Origin: Umezawaea sp042738955
GTDB lineage: Bacteria > Actinomycetota > Actinomycetes > Mycobacteriales > Pseudonocardiaceae
DNA length: 64,000 bases
Assembly: GCF_042738955.1 (NCBI RefSeq)
Contig: NZ_JBHYHC010000001.1
Location: 186,001-250,000 of the forward strand
Direction of reading: 5' to 3'
In this document: positions 8,122-16,476 of the stretch, piece by piece
Layout of the letters: each line of letters starts with the position of its first letter
Position numbering within the stretch: position 1 is the stretch's first letter
The notes under the pieces: generated by a model
The model's input: only the letters and a program-made list of their open reading frames with translations
The model's database searches: none
Told to the model about the DNA's origin: nothing
Made by a program: the position numbers and the translations under genes

Positions 8122-9585
8122 TCAGCGCCGCGCGGGCAGCCGGACGGTGAACCGGGTCTTGCCCGGCTCGCTCGCCACGCCCACCGTGCCGCCGTGCGCC
8201 TCGACCACGGCCGACACGATCGACAGCCCCAGCCCGGTGCTCCCGGCGGCCCGCGACCGGGAGCCGTCGCCTCGGGCGAACCGCTCGAACACGTCCGGCA
8301 GCAGCTCGGCCCAGATCCCCGGCCCGTTGTCCGTCACCGTCAGTTCCACCCCTCTACCAGGGGAAACGGACAGCCCGGTGGTCACGGTCGTCCCCGGCGG
8401 CGTGTGCGTGCGGGCGTTGGACAGCAGGTTCGCCAGCACCTGGTGCAGCCGGTCGACATCCCCGACCACCGTCACGGGCTCGGCGGGCAGCTCCAGCTGC
8501 CAGTGGTGCCCCTGCGCGGCGATCCGGGCGTCGCTCACGGCGTCCAGCACCAGCCGCGTCAGGTCCACCTCGGCGTCCTCCAGCGGCCGACCCGCGTCCA
8601 ACCGGGCCAGCAGCAGCAGGTCCTGCACCAGCACCGTCATCCGATCGGCCTCGGACTCCACCCGGCTCATCGCGTGCGCGATCTCCGGCGGCACCTCGGC
8701 CCCGGACCGCCGGGTCAGCTCCGCGTAGCCGCGGATGGCCGCCAACGGCGTCCGCAGCTCGTGCGAGGCGTCCGCCACGAACTGCCGGACCCGCGTCTCC
8801 GTGGCGTGCCGAGCCGTCAACGCGGCCCCGATGTGGCCGAGCATCCGGTTCAACGCCAACCCGACCTGCCCCACCTCCGTGTGGGGATTCGCGTCCTGTT
8901 CCGGCACCCGCACGGCGAGCGCCACTTCCCCTTCGTGCAGCGGCAACTCCGACACCCGAGTCGCGATCCCCGCCACCCGCTGCAACGGGGTCAACGTGCG
9001 CCGGACGATGAACGCGCCCACCAGTCCGGCGATCAGCAACCCCGCCAGCGCCACCCCGCCGAGCACGAACCCCAGTTGCAGCACGGTCGCGTTCACCCCG
9101 GCCAGCGGCAACCCGGTGATCTGCCGGGACCCGTCGGACATGACGGTCGCGATCAACCGGTAGTCGCCGACGTTGCCCAGCGTCAGGGTGTGCGGCCTGC
9201 CGTCGGCGGGCACGGCCGCGAGCTGCGTGCTCGCCGACGCGGGCAGGCTCTCCTCGCTGCCCTGGCCGAGGGGGATCCGCCCGGCGAAGGAGACCGATCC
9301 GCCGTTGACGAAGGCGATGAGCGTGCCCGGCCCCTGGCCCGGTCCGCGCAACGGGTTGTTCCGGGCGCCGGGGATGCCGCCCTGCGGCGGCGGCCCGTCG
9401 CGGAAGCCCGCCGCGCGCTCGGAGGCGTGGGTCAGCTGGTCGTCGAGCTGCTTCACCTGGAAGTCGCGCAGCGCCAGCATCGTGACGACGCCGATCACCA
9501 GGCACACCACCGTGAGCAGCGCCATCTGCTCCGCGATGATCCGCTTGCGCAGCGACCAGGACCTAGGGTGCCGGCTTGAGGACAT
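8122..9585 (-). CDS. Sensor histidine kinase of a two-component system
   Basis: A 487-aa membrane kinase. A first membrane helix (about 18-40) and a second (about 168-195) frame an extracytoplasmic sensor of some 125 residues rich in Gly and Pro. HAMP follows (RRTLTPLQRV), then HisKA with ASHELRTPL (phospho-His near 275), and HATPase with NLLSNARTHTPPG (N box), VTDNGPGI (G1) and GLGLSIV (G2). It phosphorylates the regulator encoded just upstream, overlapping it by 23 nt. The signal is unknown; the linked surface-glycosylation genes suggest envelope sensing, which is inference. Confidence 0.95.
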   Translation of the reverse strand: MSSSRHPRSWSLRKRIIAEQMALLTVVCLVIGVVTMLALRDFQVKQLDDQLTHASERAAGFRDGPPPQGGIPGARNNPLRGPGQGPGTLIAFVNGGSVSFAGRIPLGQGSEESLPASASTQLAAVPADGRPHTLTLGNVGDYRLIATVMSDGSRQITGLPLAGVNATVLQLGFVLGGVALAGLLIAGLVGAFIVRRTLTPLQRVAGIATRVSELPLHEGEVALAVRVPEQDANPHTEVGQVGLALNRMLGHIGAALTARHATETRVRQFVADASHELRTPLAAIRGYAELTRRSGAEVPPEIAHAMSRVESEADRMTVLVQDLLLLARLDAGRPLEDAEVDLTRLVLDAVSDARIAAQGHHWQLELPAEPVTVVGDVDRLHQVLANLLSNARTHTPPGTTVTTGLSVSPGRGVELTVTDNGPGIWAELLPDVFERFARGDGSRSRAAGSTGLGLSIVSAVVEAHGGTVGVASEPGKTRFTVRLPARR

Positions 9586-10303
9586 AGCCCGCGCCCCGCA
9601 TCGTGTGGATCATCGGCTCGTGGCCCGCGTCGATCTTCTTGCGCAGGTAGGAGATGTACAGCTCGACGATGTTCGCCTGCCCGCCGAAGTCGTAGCTCCA
9701 CACGCGGTCCAGGATCTGCGCCTTGCTCAGCACCCGCTTCGGGTTGCGCATCAGGTACCGCAGCAGCTCGAACTCCGTCGCCGTCAGGTCGATCGACCGG
9801 CCGCCGCGGTGCACCTCGCGGGTGTCCTCGTCCAACCGCAGGTCGCCGACCACCAGCTCCGCGCCCGCCGTCGCCTCGGTCACGCCCGTGCGGCGCATCA
9901 GCGCGCGCAGCCGCAGCACGACCTCCTCCAGGCTGAACGGCTTCGTCACGTAGTCGTCGCCACCGGCCGTGAGCCCGGCGATCCGGTCCTCCACGGCGTC
10001 CTTGGCGGTCAGGAACAGCACCGGCAGGTTCGGCTGCTCGGCGCGGAGCCGCCGCAGCACCTCCAAGCCGTCGAAGTCGGGCAGCATCACGTCCAGGACG
10101 ACGGCGTCCGGCCGGAACTCGCGCGCGGTGCGCACGGCCGACGCGCCGTCCAGCGCGGTGCGGACCTCCCAGGTCTCCATCCGCAGCGCCATCGACATCA
10201 ACTCGGCCAGGGTGGACTCGTCGTCCACCACGAGCACGCGCACCGCCTGCCCGTCCGGGCGGCGGAGTTCGGCGTGCTTCTTGCTGGTGCTCACTGCGCG
10301 CAT
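9563..10303 (-). CDS. OmpR/PhoB-family response regulator
   Basis: The receiver domain has the acidic pair DD at 27-28, phospho-acceptor Asp71 in VVLDVMLPD and the conserved Lys in FLTAKD. The C-terminal winged helix shows ATEFELLRYLMRN and the recognition-helix region ANIVELYISYLRKKID. ATG 10303 gives 246 aa with GAGG close upstream; GTG 10294 is possible. Three perfect CCTGTG repeats at 11-bp spacing end 32 nt before the start, suggesting autoregulation, and similar arrays precede the nearby glycosyltransferase genes. Partner of the overlapping kinase. Confidence 0.96.
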   Translation of the reverse strand: MRAVSTSKKHAELRRPDGQAVRVLVVDDESTLAELMSMALRMETWEVRTALDGASAVRTAREFRPDAVVLDVMLPDFDGLEVLRRLRAEQPNLPVLFLTAKDAVEDRIAGLTAGGDDYVTKPFSLEEVVLRLRALMRRTGVTEATAGAELVVGDLRLDEDTREVHRGGRSIDLTATEFELLRYLMRNPKRVLSKAQILDRVWSYDFGGQANIVELYISYLRKKIDAGHEPMIHTMRGAGYVLKPAP

Positions 10304-10335
10304 GTCCTCAGGGTGGGCGGGACCCTTGGGCCGGT

Positions 10336-10363
10336 CCTGTGGGAATCCTGTGTACCACCTGTG
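10336..10363 (-). promoter_or_regulatory. Three perfect CCTGTG repeats upstream of the response regulator
   Basis: CCTGTG occurs at 10336, 10347 and 10358, identical each time and exactly 11 bp apart. The nearest copy ends 32 nt before ATG 10303. Tandem hexamers one helical turn apart on one DNA face are the classic target of a PhoB/OmpR dimer, so this is a likely autoregulatory site. Confidence 0.7.
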
Positions 10364-10380
10364 AGCAGGACCGGCAGGCC

Positions 10381-10419
10381 CACAGCGGCGGCCCATCCGG
10401 CGCACAGCGCAAACACAGG
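10381..10419 (+). promoter_or_regulatory. Degenerate box of the same type upstream of the DUF5666 gene
   Basis: CACAGC (10381), CACAGC (10403) and CACAGG (10414) are spaced 22 and 11 bp, with a non-matching CCCATC in the slot between. The orientation relative to transcription is the same as in the three minus-strand boxes. The array ends 65 nt before ATG 10485, three 11-bp steps further than in the other promoters. Confidence 0.45.
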
Positions 10420-10484
10420 CCCGCGAGTGACCGTGGTGTCCGCAGCGGGCGAACGTCCGCTGGAGGACCGCAGGAGGAACGACG

Positions 10485-11171
10485 ATGAGCACCGACCAGA
10501 ACGCGCCGGCGGAGCAGCCGGGTTCGGCCGTGCCACCCCAGACTCCGCAGGCACAGCCTCCGCAGGCGCAGGCCGTGCCACCCCAGGAGCCCGCGTGGGG
10601 GGCCGAGCAGCCCCAGGCGTCCAAGGTCTCGTGGTCCGGCCGCAAGACCGTCGCCGCCGTCGCCATCGCCGTGGGCATCGCGGCCGCGGGCGGGACCGCC
10701 ATCTACGCGGCCAACGGCGCGGTCGGCGCGACCGACATGGGCCCCGGCGGGCGGGGAGGCCCCGGCGGCTACGGCCGCATGGGCGGACCCGGCGGCTTCG
10801 GCGGCGGTCAGCTCGGCGGGTTCGGCACCACCCTGCACGGCGAGTTCCAGGTGGGCACCGTGACCGACGTGTCCAGCACGTCCATCGGGGTCAAGAGCAC
10901 CGACGGCTACACGAAGACCTACACGATCGACAGCAGCACCGTGATCGGCGGCGGCGGTGGCCCCAACAAGCAGACCAAGGGCGACCTCAGCAGCATCGCC
11001 ACCGGCGACACGGTGACCGTGATCGGCGAGACGACCGACGGCAAGACCACCGCCAAGTCCATCGTCGAGCGCGTGGTGTTCGAACGCGGCCAGCAACCGG
11101 GTGGGCAGCAGCCGCAGGGCGTGCCACCGCGCCGTGAGGACCAGGGCAGTGGTCAACCGCCGACCTCTTGA
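10485..11171 (+). CDS. DUF5666-type single-pass membrane protein with Gly-rich linker
   Basis: 228 aa. Residues 1-50 are cytoplasmic and rich in Pro, Gln and Ala; 55-75 is one membrane helix (VAAVAIAVGIAAAGGTAIYA); 86-112 is an extracytoplasmic Gly/Met/Phe-rich linker; 115-195 resembles DUF5666, with small beta repeats such as GTVTDVSSTSIGVKSTDG and TVIGETTDGKTTAKSIVERV; the tail is again Pro/Gln-rich. GGAGGAACGACG precedes the ATG. Function unknown. It diverges from the response regulator and shares its promoter motif, and its Gly-rich linker recalls those in the two GT39 proteins, so it may act with or be modified by that system (inference). Confidence 0.75.
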   Translation: MSTDQNAPAEQPGSAVPPQTPQAQPPQAQAVPPQEPAWGAEQPQASKVSWSGRKTVAAVAIAVGIAAAGGTAIYAANGAVGATDMGPGGRGGPGGYGRMGGPGGFGGGQLGGFGTTLHGEFQVGTVTDVSSTSIGVKSTDGYTKTYTIDSSTVIGGGGGPNKQTKGDLSSIATGDTVTVIGETTDGKTTAKSIVERVVFERGQQPGGQQPQGVPPRREDQGSGQPPTS

Positions 11172-11556
11172 CCGGAGCGCCCCCGCCGCGGCGCCCGAAC
11201 TCGGCAGGCTGATAGCCGTGCTGTTCGCGGCCGGAGCGCCCCTGTGGCGCTCACTGGCCGCGAGCGTGACCGTCGACCGGCCGGTGGTCGTGTGCGACGC
11301 GGTGAGCCCCGCGCAGATCGCGGTGCTCACCGCGTCGCCCGACCTCGTGGTCGACGGCCTGGTGCTGGTCGCGCGCGCCCTCGGCGTCCACCGCGTCCAC
11401 CTGCGCACCCCGTCCGGCATCGGCTCGGTCGCCGTCCGCCGGGCGCTCTCCCGCCGCGGCGACCCCGTGCGGATCGTCGTCGAGCAGCACGAACGGCCCG
11501 GCGACGTCGTGCACGAGGCCTCGGACTACGTGCGGCTCGCTCAGCTGGTCACCTGA
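11149..11556 (+). CDS. Short protein resembling the N-terminus of NuoF/SLBB-type oxidoreductase (possible remnant)
   Basis: About 135 aa from GTG 11149 (GAGG upstream), overlapping the DUF5666 gene by 23 nt. VVVCDAVSPAQIAVLTASPDLVVDGLVLVARALGVHRVHL resembles in outline the segment of NADH-dehydrogenase F-like proteins where paralogues read VANGAEGEP...P..LV.DG, but the acidic FMN/NAD-binding residues, SLBB domain and iron-sulfur cysteines are missing. It is therefore either a decayed remnant or a small protein built on that fold. The 3' end overlaps the convergent regulator gene by 16 nt. Homology was judged by eye and is weak. Confidence 0.45.
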   Translation: MVNRRPLDRSAPAAAPELGRLIAVLFAAGAPLWRSLAASVTVDRPVVVCDAVSPAQIAVLTASPDLVVDGLVLVARALGVHRVHLRTPSGIGSVAVRRALSRRGDPVRIVVEQHERPGDVVHEASDYVRLAQLVT

Positions 11557-12380
11557 GCGGGCAGGGGAGCGGGAGCGGTCCAGCTCGCCAGCACGGCGAG
11601 CTTGTCCGCCGTCCCCGACCCCGGCACCGGGACGTAGGTCAGCAGGTGCAGGCCGACGTCCTCCGGCAGCGTGAACGTCTGCCAGTCGACCTCCAGCTCG
11701 CCCACCAGGTCGTGGTTCATGAGCTTGCGGCCGAACACCTTGTCCTTGACGTCGTGCCGCGCCCAGAGCCGTCGGAACACGTCGTTCTTGATCGACAGCT
11801 CGCCGACCAGCGCCGTCAGGCCCGCGTCGTCCGGCCACCGGCCCGCGTTGAGCCGCAGGTAGGCGACCGTCTCGGCGGCCACCCTGTCCCACTCCGGGTA
11901 GAACAGGTGCGCGGTCGGGTCCAGGAACGCGTAGCGGGCCATGTTCCGCTCGGCCTCGTGCCGCGCCGAGAACCCGCACAGCGCGTCCGCCAGCCGGTTG
12001 TGGGCGAGCACGTCCAAGCGCTTGCCCAGCACCATCGCGGGCACCGAGTCCATCAGGTCGAGCAGCCGCTGGACGGTCGGCGGCACCCGGTTCGGGCCCG
12101 CGTCGCCGTCCGAGGGCCGCACCAGGTTCCCCAGGTGCGCGCGCTCGACCTCGGTCAGCCGCAGCGCCCGGCCCACGGCGTCCAGCACCGAGTCGGACAC
12201 CCCGGCCGTGCGGCCCTGCTCCAGGCGCACGTAGTACTCGACGCTCACCCCGGCGAGGCTCGCGACCTCGTCGCGCCTCAGCCCCGGCACGCGGCGGCGG
12301 AGACCGGCGGGCAGGCCGACGTCGTTCGGTTTGATGCGGGCGCGGCGGGAGCGGAGGAACTCCCCGAGTTCGCGGCTCAT
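11541..12380 (-). CDS. XRE/MmyB-type helix-turn-helix regulator
   Basis: N-terminal HTH (LGEFLRSRRARI, GLRRDEVASLAGVSVEYYVRLEQG) is followed by an MmyB-like ligand-binding domain (DSVPAMVLGKRLDVLAHNRLADALCG, YPEWDRVAAETVAYLR, GELEVDWQTFTLPEDVGLHLLTY). This family typically binds a fatty acid or similar ligand and controls a divergently encoded dehydrogenase. About 280 aa, full length. I use ATG 12380; GTG 12395 lies directly after GAGAGG and is possible. Divergent from the SDR at 12482 with a 101-nt gap, so it most likely regulates that gene. Confidence 0.92.
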   Translation of the reverse strand: MSRELGEFLRSRRARIKPNDVGLPAGLRRRVPGLRRDEVASLAGVSVEYYVRLEQGRTAGVSDSVLDAVGRALRLTEVERAHLGNLVRPSDGDAGPNRVPPTVQRLLDLMDSVPAMVLGKRLDVLAHNRLADALCGFSARHEAERNMARYAFLDPTAHLFYPEWDRVAAETVAYLRLNAGRWPDDAGLTALVGELSIKNDVFRRLWARHDVKDKVFGRKLMNHDLVGELEVDWQTFTLPEDVGLHLLTYVPVPGSGTADKLAVLASWTAPAPLPAQVTS

Positions 12381-12481
12381 GTGGACAGTCTGCACCCTCT
12401 CGGCTCCTGGATGGTGGTTCTCGCGGTACCACCATTCGGCGGGCCTCCCTCGGGGGCTTCGGAACCGCCAGTTTTGGTGCC

Positions 12482-13243
12482 ATGACCAACTACGACACCC
12501 TCACCGACCGGACCGCCGTCGTCACCGGGGCCTCCAGCGGCATCGGCGAGGCCACCGCCCGCGCGCTGGCCGCCGGTGGCGCCAAGGTCGCCCTGTTCGC
12601 GCGGCGGGCCGACAAGCTCGCCGACGTGGCCGCCAAGATCGTCGCCGACGGCGGCCGCGCGCTGGCCGTGGAGGTCGACGTGACCTCCCAGGAGTCCGTC
12701 GCCGCCGGTGGCGCGGCCGTGCGCGAGGCGTTCGGCCGGGTCGACCTGGTGGTGAACAACGCGGGCGTGATGCTCGCGGCGCCGGTCGAGGACGTCCGCG
12801 CCGACCACTGGGCCCGGATGATCGACCTCAACCTCACCGGTGCCCTGCGGGTGATCGGGGAGTTCACCCCGGACCTGCTGGCCGCGGCCGCCGACGGCGG
12901 CACGGCCGACCTCGTCGACATCTCCTCGGTCGCCGCGCACGGCCTCTTCCCGAACTACGCCGTCTACTGCGCCACCAAGGCCGCGATCACGCACCTGTCC
13001 GCGAACCTGCGCGCCGAGTTCGGGCCGAAGGACGTGCGGGTGACCAACGTCGAGCCCGGCGTCGTGCGGTCGGAGCTGCTCACGCACCTGGACGACGACC
13101 AGGCCGCGGGCCTCGCGCCGTGGATCGACTCGGTGGGCTCGCTGGCCGCCGAGGAGCTGGCCGACGTGGTCGCGTACGTGACGAGCAGGCCGCGGCACGT
13201 GAACCTGCGGCAGATCGTGGTGCAGCCGACCCGTCAGGTCTAG
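12482..13243 (+). CDS. SDR-family NAD(P)-dependent oxidoreductase
   Basis: Classical short-chain dehydrogenase, 253 aa: cofactor motif TGASSGIG near residues 15-22, ARR after strand 2 favouring NADP(H), NNAG near 93, and catalytic YxxxK in YAVYCATK. The C-terminus carries the usual EPGVVRSELLTHL. Substrate unknown. Divergent from an MmyB-type regulator, a very common actinobacterial pair. Its TAG stop lies within CTAG, shared with the stop of the convergent serine hydrolase gene. Confidence 0.95.
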   Translation: MTNYDTLTDRTAVVTGASSGIGEATARALAAGGAKVALFARRADKLADVAAKIVADGGRALAVEVDVTSQESVAAGGAAVREAFGRVDLVVNNAGVMLAAPVEDVRADHWARMIDLNLTGALRVIGEFTPDLLAAAADGGTADLVDISSVAAHGLFPNYAVYCATKAAITHLSANLRAEFGPKDVRVTNVEPGVVRSELLTHLDDDQAAGLAPWIDSVGSLAAEELADVVAYVTSRPRHVNLRQIVVQPTRQV

Positions 13244-14109
13244 AAGCGGCCGCCGAACAGCAGTTCGGCGATCCTGGAGTCGGTCTCCCTGCCGTCGTCG
13301 TAGCCGCCCTTGCCGTGCAGGTCGTTCATCACGGCGAGGGTGTAGCGCTCGCCGGGGCCGACGAAGCCGACGGTGTTCATCACCCAGCCGGTGTCCTCTT
13401 CGGACCAGCCGTCCTTGGTGCCCGGTTTCGCGGCGGGGCCCGCGGCCCAGACGCCCCACTGCTGCTCGGGTCCGACGGACCGCATCTGCTCCAGCAGCGG
13501 GGCGCGGTCGGCGTCGGGGACCTTGGTCAGCACGTAGGTCATCAGCCGGTCGAGGTCCTCGGCGGTGCACTTCTGGAAACCCCAGTAGGGGAAGGTCTCG
13601 GAGTAGCCCTCCTGCGGGGCGAGCGAGGTGAGGCCGTAGGAGGCGAAGGACTTGTTGAACGCCAGGTGGTCCGGGCCGGAGTAGCGCTTCCACAGCTCGT
13701 CGGCCGCGTCGTCGTCCGAGCTGTGGAGCATGGCCGTGATGAGGCCCTTGTCCTCGTCGGTGAGGTCCAGGTCGCCCTCGCGGTCGCGGCGGAGCAGGTC
13801 GACGACCATGGCGAGCTTGATCGTCGACGCGGTCCACACGAGGTCGCCGGAGTGGTCGTTGTGCCAGACCGCCCCGGACTCGCGGTCGCGGACGACGATG
13901 CCGACGGTGCCGGGCCGGGCCTTCACGTAGTCCTCCACCCGCGCGAACCGGGCCTGGAGGTCGCAGTCGAACCCGGTGTCGGGGCAGGCCGCGGCGGCGG
14001 GGGCGGTGCCGGTCACCCCGCCGTTCGTCCGGGGGGCGGCCGACGTCGGGCCGCACGCCGAGAGCGCCAGCACCGCCGCGAACAGGACCGGCAGGGAGCG
14101 TCGGGGCAT
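13240..14109 (-). CDS. Class A beta-lactamase-like serine hydrolase, lipoprotein
   Basis: 289 aa. Lipobox LSAC after a short signal (MPRRSLPVLFAAVLALSAC) predicts a lipid-anchored extracytoplasmic protein. The active-site SxxK is STIK in WTASTIKLAMVVDLL, and SDD in MLHSSDDDAADELW takes the place of the SDN loop. I cannot see a clear KTG; the C-terminal candidate is GTKDGW. This set fits PBP-like or serine hydrolase lipoproteins rather than a proven resistance enzyme. The stop is shared with the SDR gene through CTAG. Confidence 0.85.
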   Translation of the reverse strand: MPRRSLPVLFAAVLALSACGPTSAAPRTNGGVTGTAPAAAACPDTGFDCDLQARFARVEDYVKARPGTVGIVVRDRESGAVWHNDHSGDLVWTASTIKLAMVVDLLRRDREGDLDLTDEDKGLITAMLHSSDDDAADELWKRYSGPDHLAFNKSFASYGLTSLAPQEGYSETFPYWGFQKCTAEDLDRLMTYVLTKVPDADRAPLLEQMRSVGPEQQWGVWAAGPAAKPGTKDGWSEEDTGWVMNTVGFVGPGERYTLAVMNDLHGKGGYDDGRETDSRIAELLFGGRF

Positions 14110-14279
14110 GGCGGCCAGGCTAGCCGTTTCGCCCCGTGGGCCGGTGGGTGCTGTTCCGGGGTGGTGGCATCGTCCTTTTCGTCACTCTCCGCGAACTTCT
14201 TTTTCACCCGTCTCAGCGACCCTGAGGAGCACGGTTTTTGTCGGTGGTCGAGGCTTGACTGGACGCATGGGAGACACCG

Positions 14280-14612
14280 ATGAAGCAGCAACGCGAGTTC
14301 TACGCCGTGACCGACGTGCCGTGGCGGCCCTCGACACCGGGCGTGGAGGAACGGGTCCTGAGCGCGCAGGACGCGACGATCCTGACCAGGATCGCCCGCT
14401 GGGCGCCCGGCACCGACACCTCGGAGGCCGGGGTCATCCGCCACGAGTACGTGGAGGAGGTCTACCTGCTGGAGGGCGACCTCCACGACCTGACCCTCGG
14501 GCGGACCTTCACGGCGGGGCAGTACGCGTGCCGCCCGCCGGGGATGCCGCACGGCCCGTACCGCACCGAGACGGGCTGCACGATGCTGGAGGTCCGGCAC
14601 CCCTCGGCGTGA
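14280..14612 (+). CDS. Small cupin-domain protein
   Basis: 110 aa, a single cupin barrel with the metal-binding motifs recognisable as HEYVEEVYLLEG (motif 1) and GQYACRPPGMPHGPY (motif 2). GGAGA lies 7 nt before the ATG. Such proteins are often sugar isomerases, dioxygenases or sensor modules; this one resembles the anti-sigma ChrR-like or DUF4437 cupins, but substrate and role cannot be given. It sits alone, 36 nt upstream of the nucleotidase gene on the same strand. Confidence 0.8.
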   Translation: MKQQREFYAVTDVPWRPSTPGVEERVLSAQDATILTRIARWAPGTDTSEAGVIRHEYVEEVYLLEGDLHDLTLGRTFTAGQYACRPPGMPHGPYRTETGCTMLEVRHPSA

Positions 14613-14648
14613 CCCCGACGGTCAACGGTCAAGACGTACGGTGCCCGG

Positions 14649-16466
14649 ATGAGCGAAAATCCGGTTCGGCGTCGCGCCGTGCTCGCGGGCACCGCCGCGG
14701 GCGTCCTCGCCGCGGCGGGCTTCCGCCCCGCGGCCGCCCAAGCGGCGTCCAGGGGCGTGACCAGGCCGTTCACCCTGACCGTCATGGGCACGACCGACCT
14801 GCACGGCAACGTGTTCAACTGGGACTACTTCGCGAACAAGGAGTTCGACGACTCCGCGCACAACGACATCGGCCTGGCGAAGGTCTCCTCGCTGGTGAAC
14901 GCCGTGCGCGAGCAGCACGGCGCGCACCGCACGCTGCTGCTGGACGCGGGCGACACGATCCAGGGCACGCCGCTGGCGTACTACTACGCCAAGGTCGAGC
15001 CGATCACCCGGCGCAAGGTGCACCCGATGGCGGCGGCGATGAACGCCATCGGGTACGACGCGGCGGCGCTGGGCAACCACGAGTTCAACTACGGCATCCC
15101 GCTGCTGCGGACGTTCGAGCAGCAGTTGCGCTTCCCGCTGCTCGGGGCGAACGCGATCGACTCGCGCACCGGGCAGCCCGCGTTCAAGCCGTACGTGGTG
15201 AAGACGGTGTGGCGCACCGGCACGGCCCCGTTGCGGGTCGGCATCCTCGGCCTGACCAACCCCGGTATCGCGATCTGGGACAAGGCGAACGTCGAGGGGA
15301 AGATGACGTTCCCCGGCTTGGTCGAGCAGGCCAAGGTGTGGGTGCCGAAGATGCGCCGGGCCGGGGTCGACCTGGTGATCGTGTCCGCGCACTCGGGGGC
15401 GGACACGTCGTCGTCCTACGGCGACGCCCTGCCGTACCCGGAGAACGCCGCGACCCTGGTCGCCGAGCAGGTGCCGGGCATCGACGCGATCCTTGTGGGG
15501 CACGCGCACGTCGAGATCCCGCAGCGCTTGGTGGCGAACAAGACCACCGGCAAGCAGGTCCTCATCACCGAGCCGCTGTTCTGGGGCAAGCGCCTGAGCC
15601 TGCTCGACTTCGACCTGGAGTGGGCGCCGCGCGGCGGCTGGACCCTGAAGGCGTCCCGCTCGCAGGTGTTGAACTCGAACACCGTCGCCGAGGACCCGAA
15701 GATCGTCAAGCTGCTGACCGCCGACCACGCGAAGGTCGTCACCTACGTCAACTCCAAGGTGGGCACGAACAAGCAGGCGATGTCCGCCGCGACGGCCAGG
15801 TACGAGGACGTGGCGGCGCTGGACTTCATCAACCACGTCCAAGCGGCCGAGGTGAAGAAGGCACTCCCCACCAACACCCTGCCGATCCTCGCCCTGGCGG
15901 CCCCGTTCAACCGCGCCGCCGCGATCCCCGCGGGCGACGTCTCGATCCGCGACGTGGCAGGCCTCTACATCTTCGACAACACCCTGCTGGCCGTCCGCCT
16001 GACCGGCGCCCAGCTCAAGGACTACCTGGAGTTCAGCGCCAGGTACTTCAAGCAGGTCACCACAACGGGCCCGTTCCCGGCCGACTCGGTGACCAACGCC
16101 CCCACCCCCACAGCCCCGAACGGCACCCCCGACTACAACTACGACATCGCCGCGGGCCTCGACGCCCCCTTGACCTACGACATCGACATCACCAAGCCGG
16201 CAGGCGACCGCATCACCGCCCTCTCCTACGCGGGCACCCCCATCACCCCGACGCAGGAGTTCGCGGTAGCGGTCAACAACTACCGCCAATCCGGCGGCGG
16301 CGGCTTCCCCCACATCTCCACCGCCCCAGTCCTGCTCAACCAGCAGCAGGAAATCCGCCAACTGATGATCGACTGGGTCAAGGAAACAGGCGAAATCGAC
16401 CCAACCCTCTTCGCCCACACCGACTGGCGCCTCACCGCCAACGGCACCCCCGTGGTCATCCAGTAA
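14649..16466 (+). CDS. Secreted bifunctional 5'-nucleotidase / 2',3'-cyclic phosphodiesterase
   Basis: 605 aa. A Tat signal (RRRAVLAGTAAGVLAAAGF) targets it outside the membrane. The metallophosphatase domain shows TTDLHGN, DAGDTIQGT, GNHEFNYG and GHAHVEIP, the dinuclear metal ligands. The C-terminal 5'-nucleotidase domain (from about residue 380) contains NTLLAVRLTGAQLKDYLE and VAVNNYRQSGGGGFP. Predicted to dephosphorylate extracellular nucleotides and cyclic nucleotides for phosphate and nucleoside scavenging. Full length. A perfect 14-bp hairpin follows the stop. Confidence 0.95.
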   Translation: MSENPVRRRAVLAGTAAGVLAAAGFRPAAAQAASRGVTRPFTLTVMGTTDLHGNVFNWDYFANKEFDDSAHNDIGLAKVSSLVNAVREQHGAHRTLLLDAGDTIQGTPLAYYYAKVEPITRRKVHPMAAAMNAIGYDAAALGNHEFNYGIPLLRTFEQQLRFPLLGANAIDSRTGQPAFKPYVVKTVWRTGTAPLRVGILGLTNPGIAIWDKANVEGKMTFPGLVEQAKVWVPKMRRAGVDLVIVSAHSGADTSSSYGDALPYPENAATLVAEQVPGIDAILVGHAHVEIPQRLVANKTTGKQVLITEPLFWGKRLSLLDFDLEWAPRGGWTLKASRSQVLNSNTVAEDPKIVKLLTADHAKVVTYVNSKVGTNKQAMSAATARYEDVAALDFINHVQAAEVKKALPTNTLPILALAAPFNRAAAIPAGDVSIRDVAGLYIFDNTLLAVRLTGAQLKDYLEFSARYFKQVTTTGPFPADSVTNAPTPTAPNGTPDYNYDIAAGLDAPLTYDIDITKPAGDRITALSYAGTPITPTQEFAVAVNNYRQSGGGGFPHISTAPVLLNQQQEIRQLMIDWVKETGEIDPTLFAHTDWRLTANGTPVVIQ

Positions 16467-16476
16467 CCACCCCACC

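Noticed and set aside
13240..14109. Beta-lactamase resistance gene
   Set aside because: SxxK and an SDD loop are present but a clear KTG triad and the Glu166-type omega loop could not be identified; left as a serine hydrolase.
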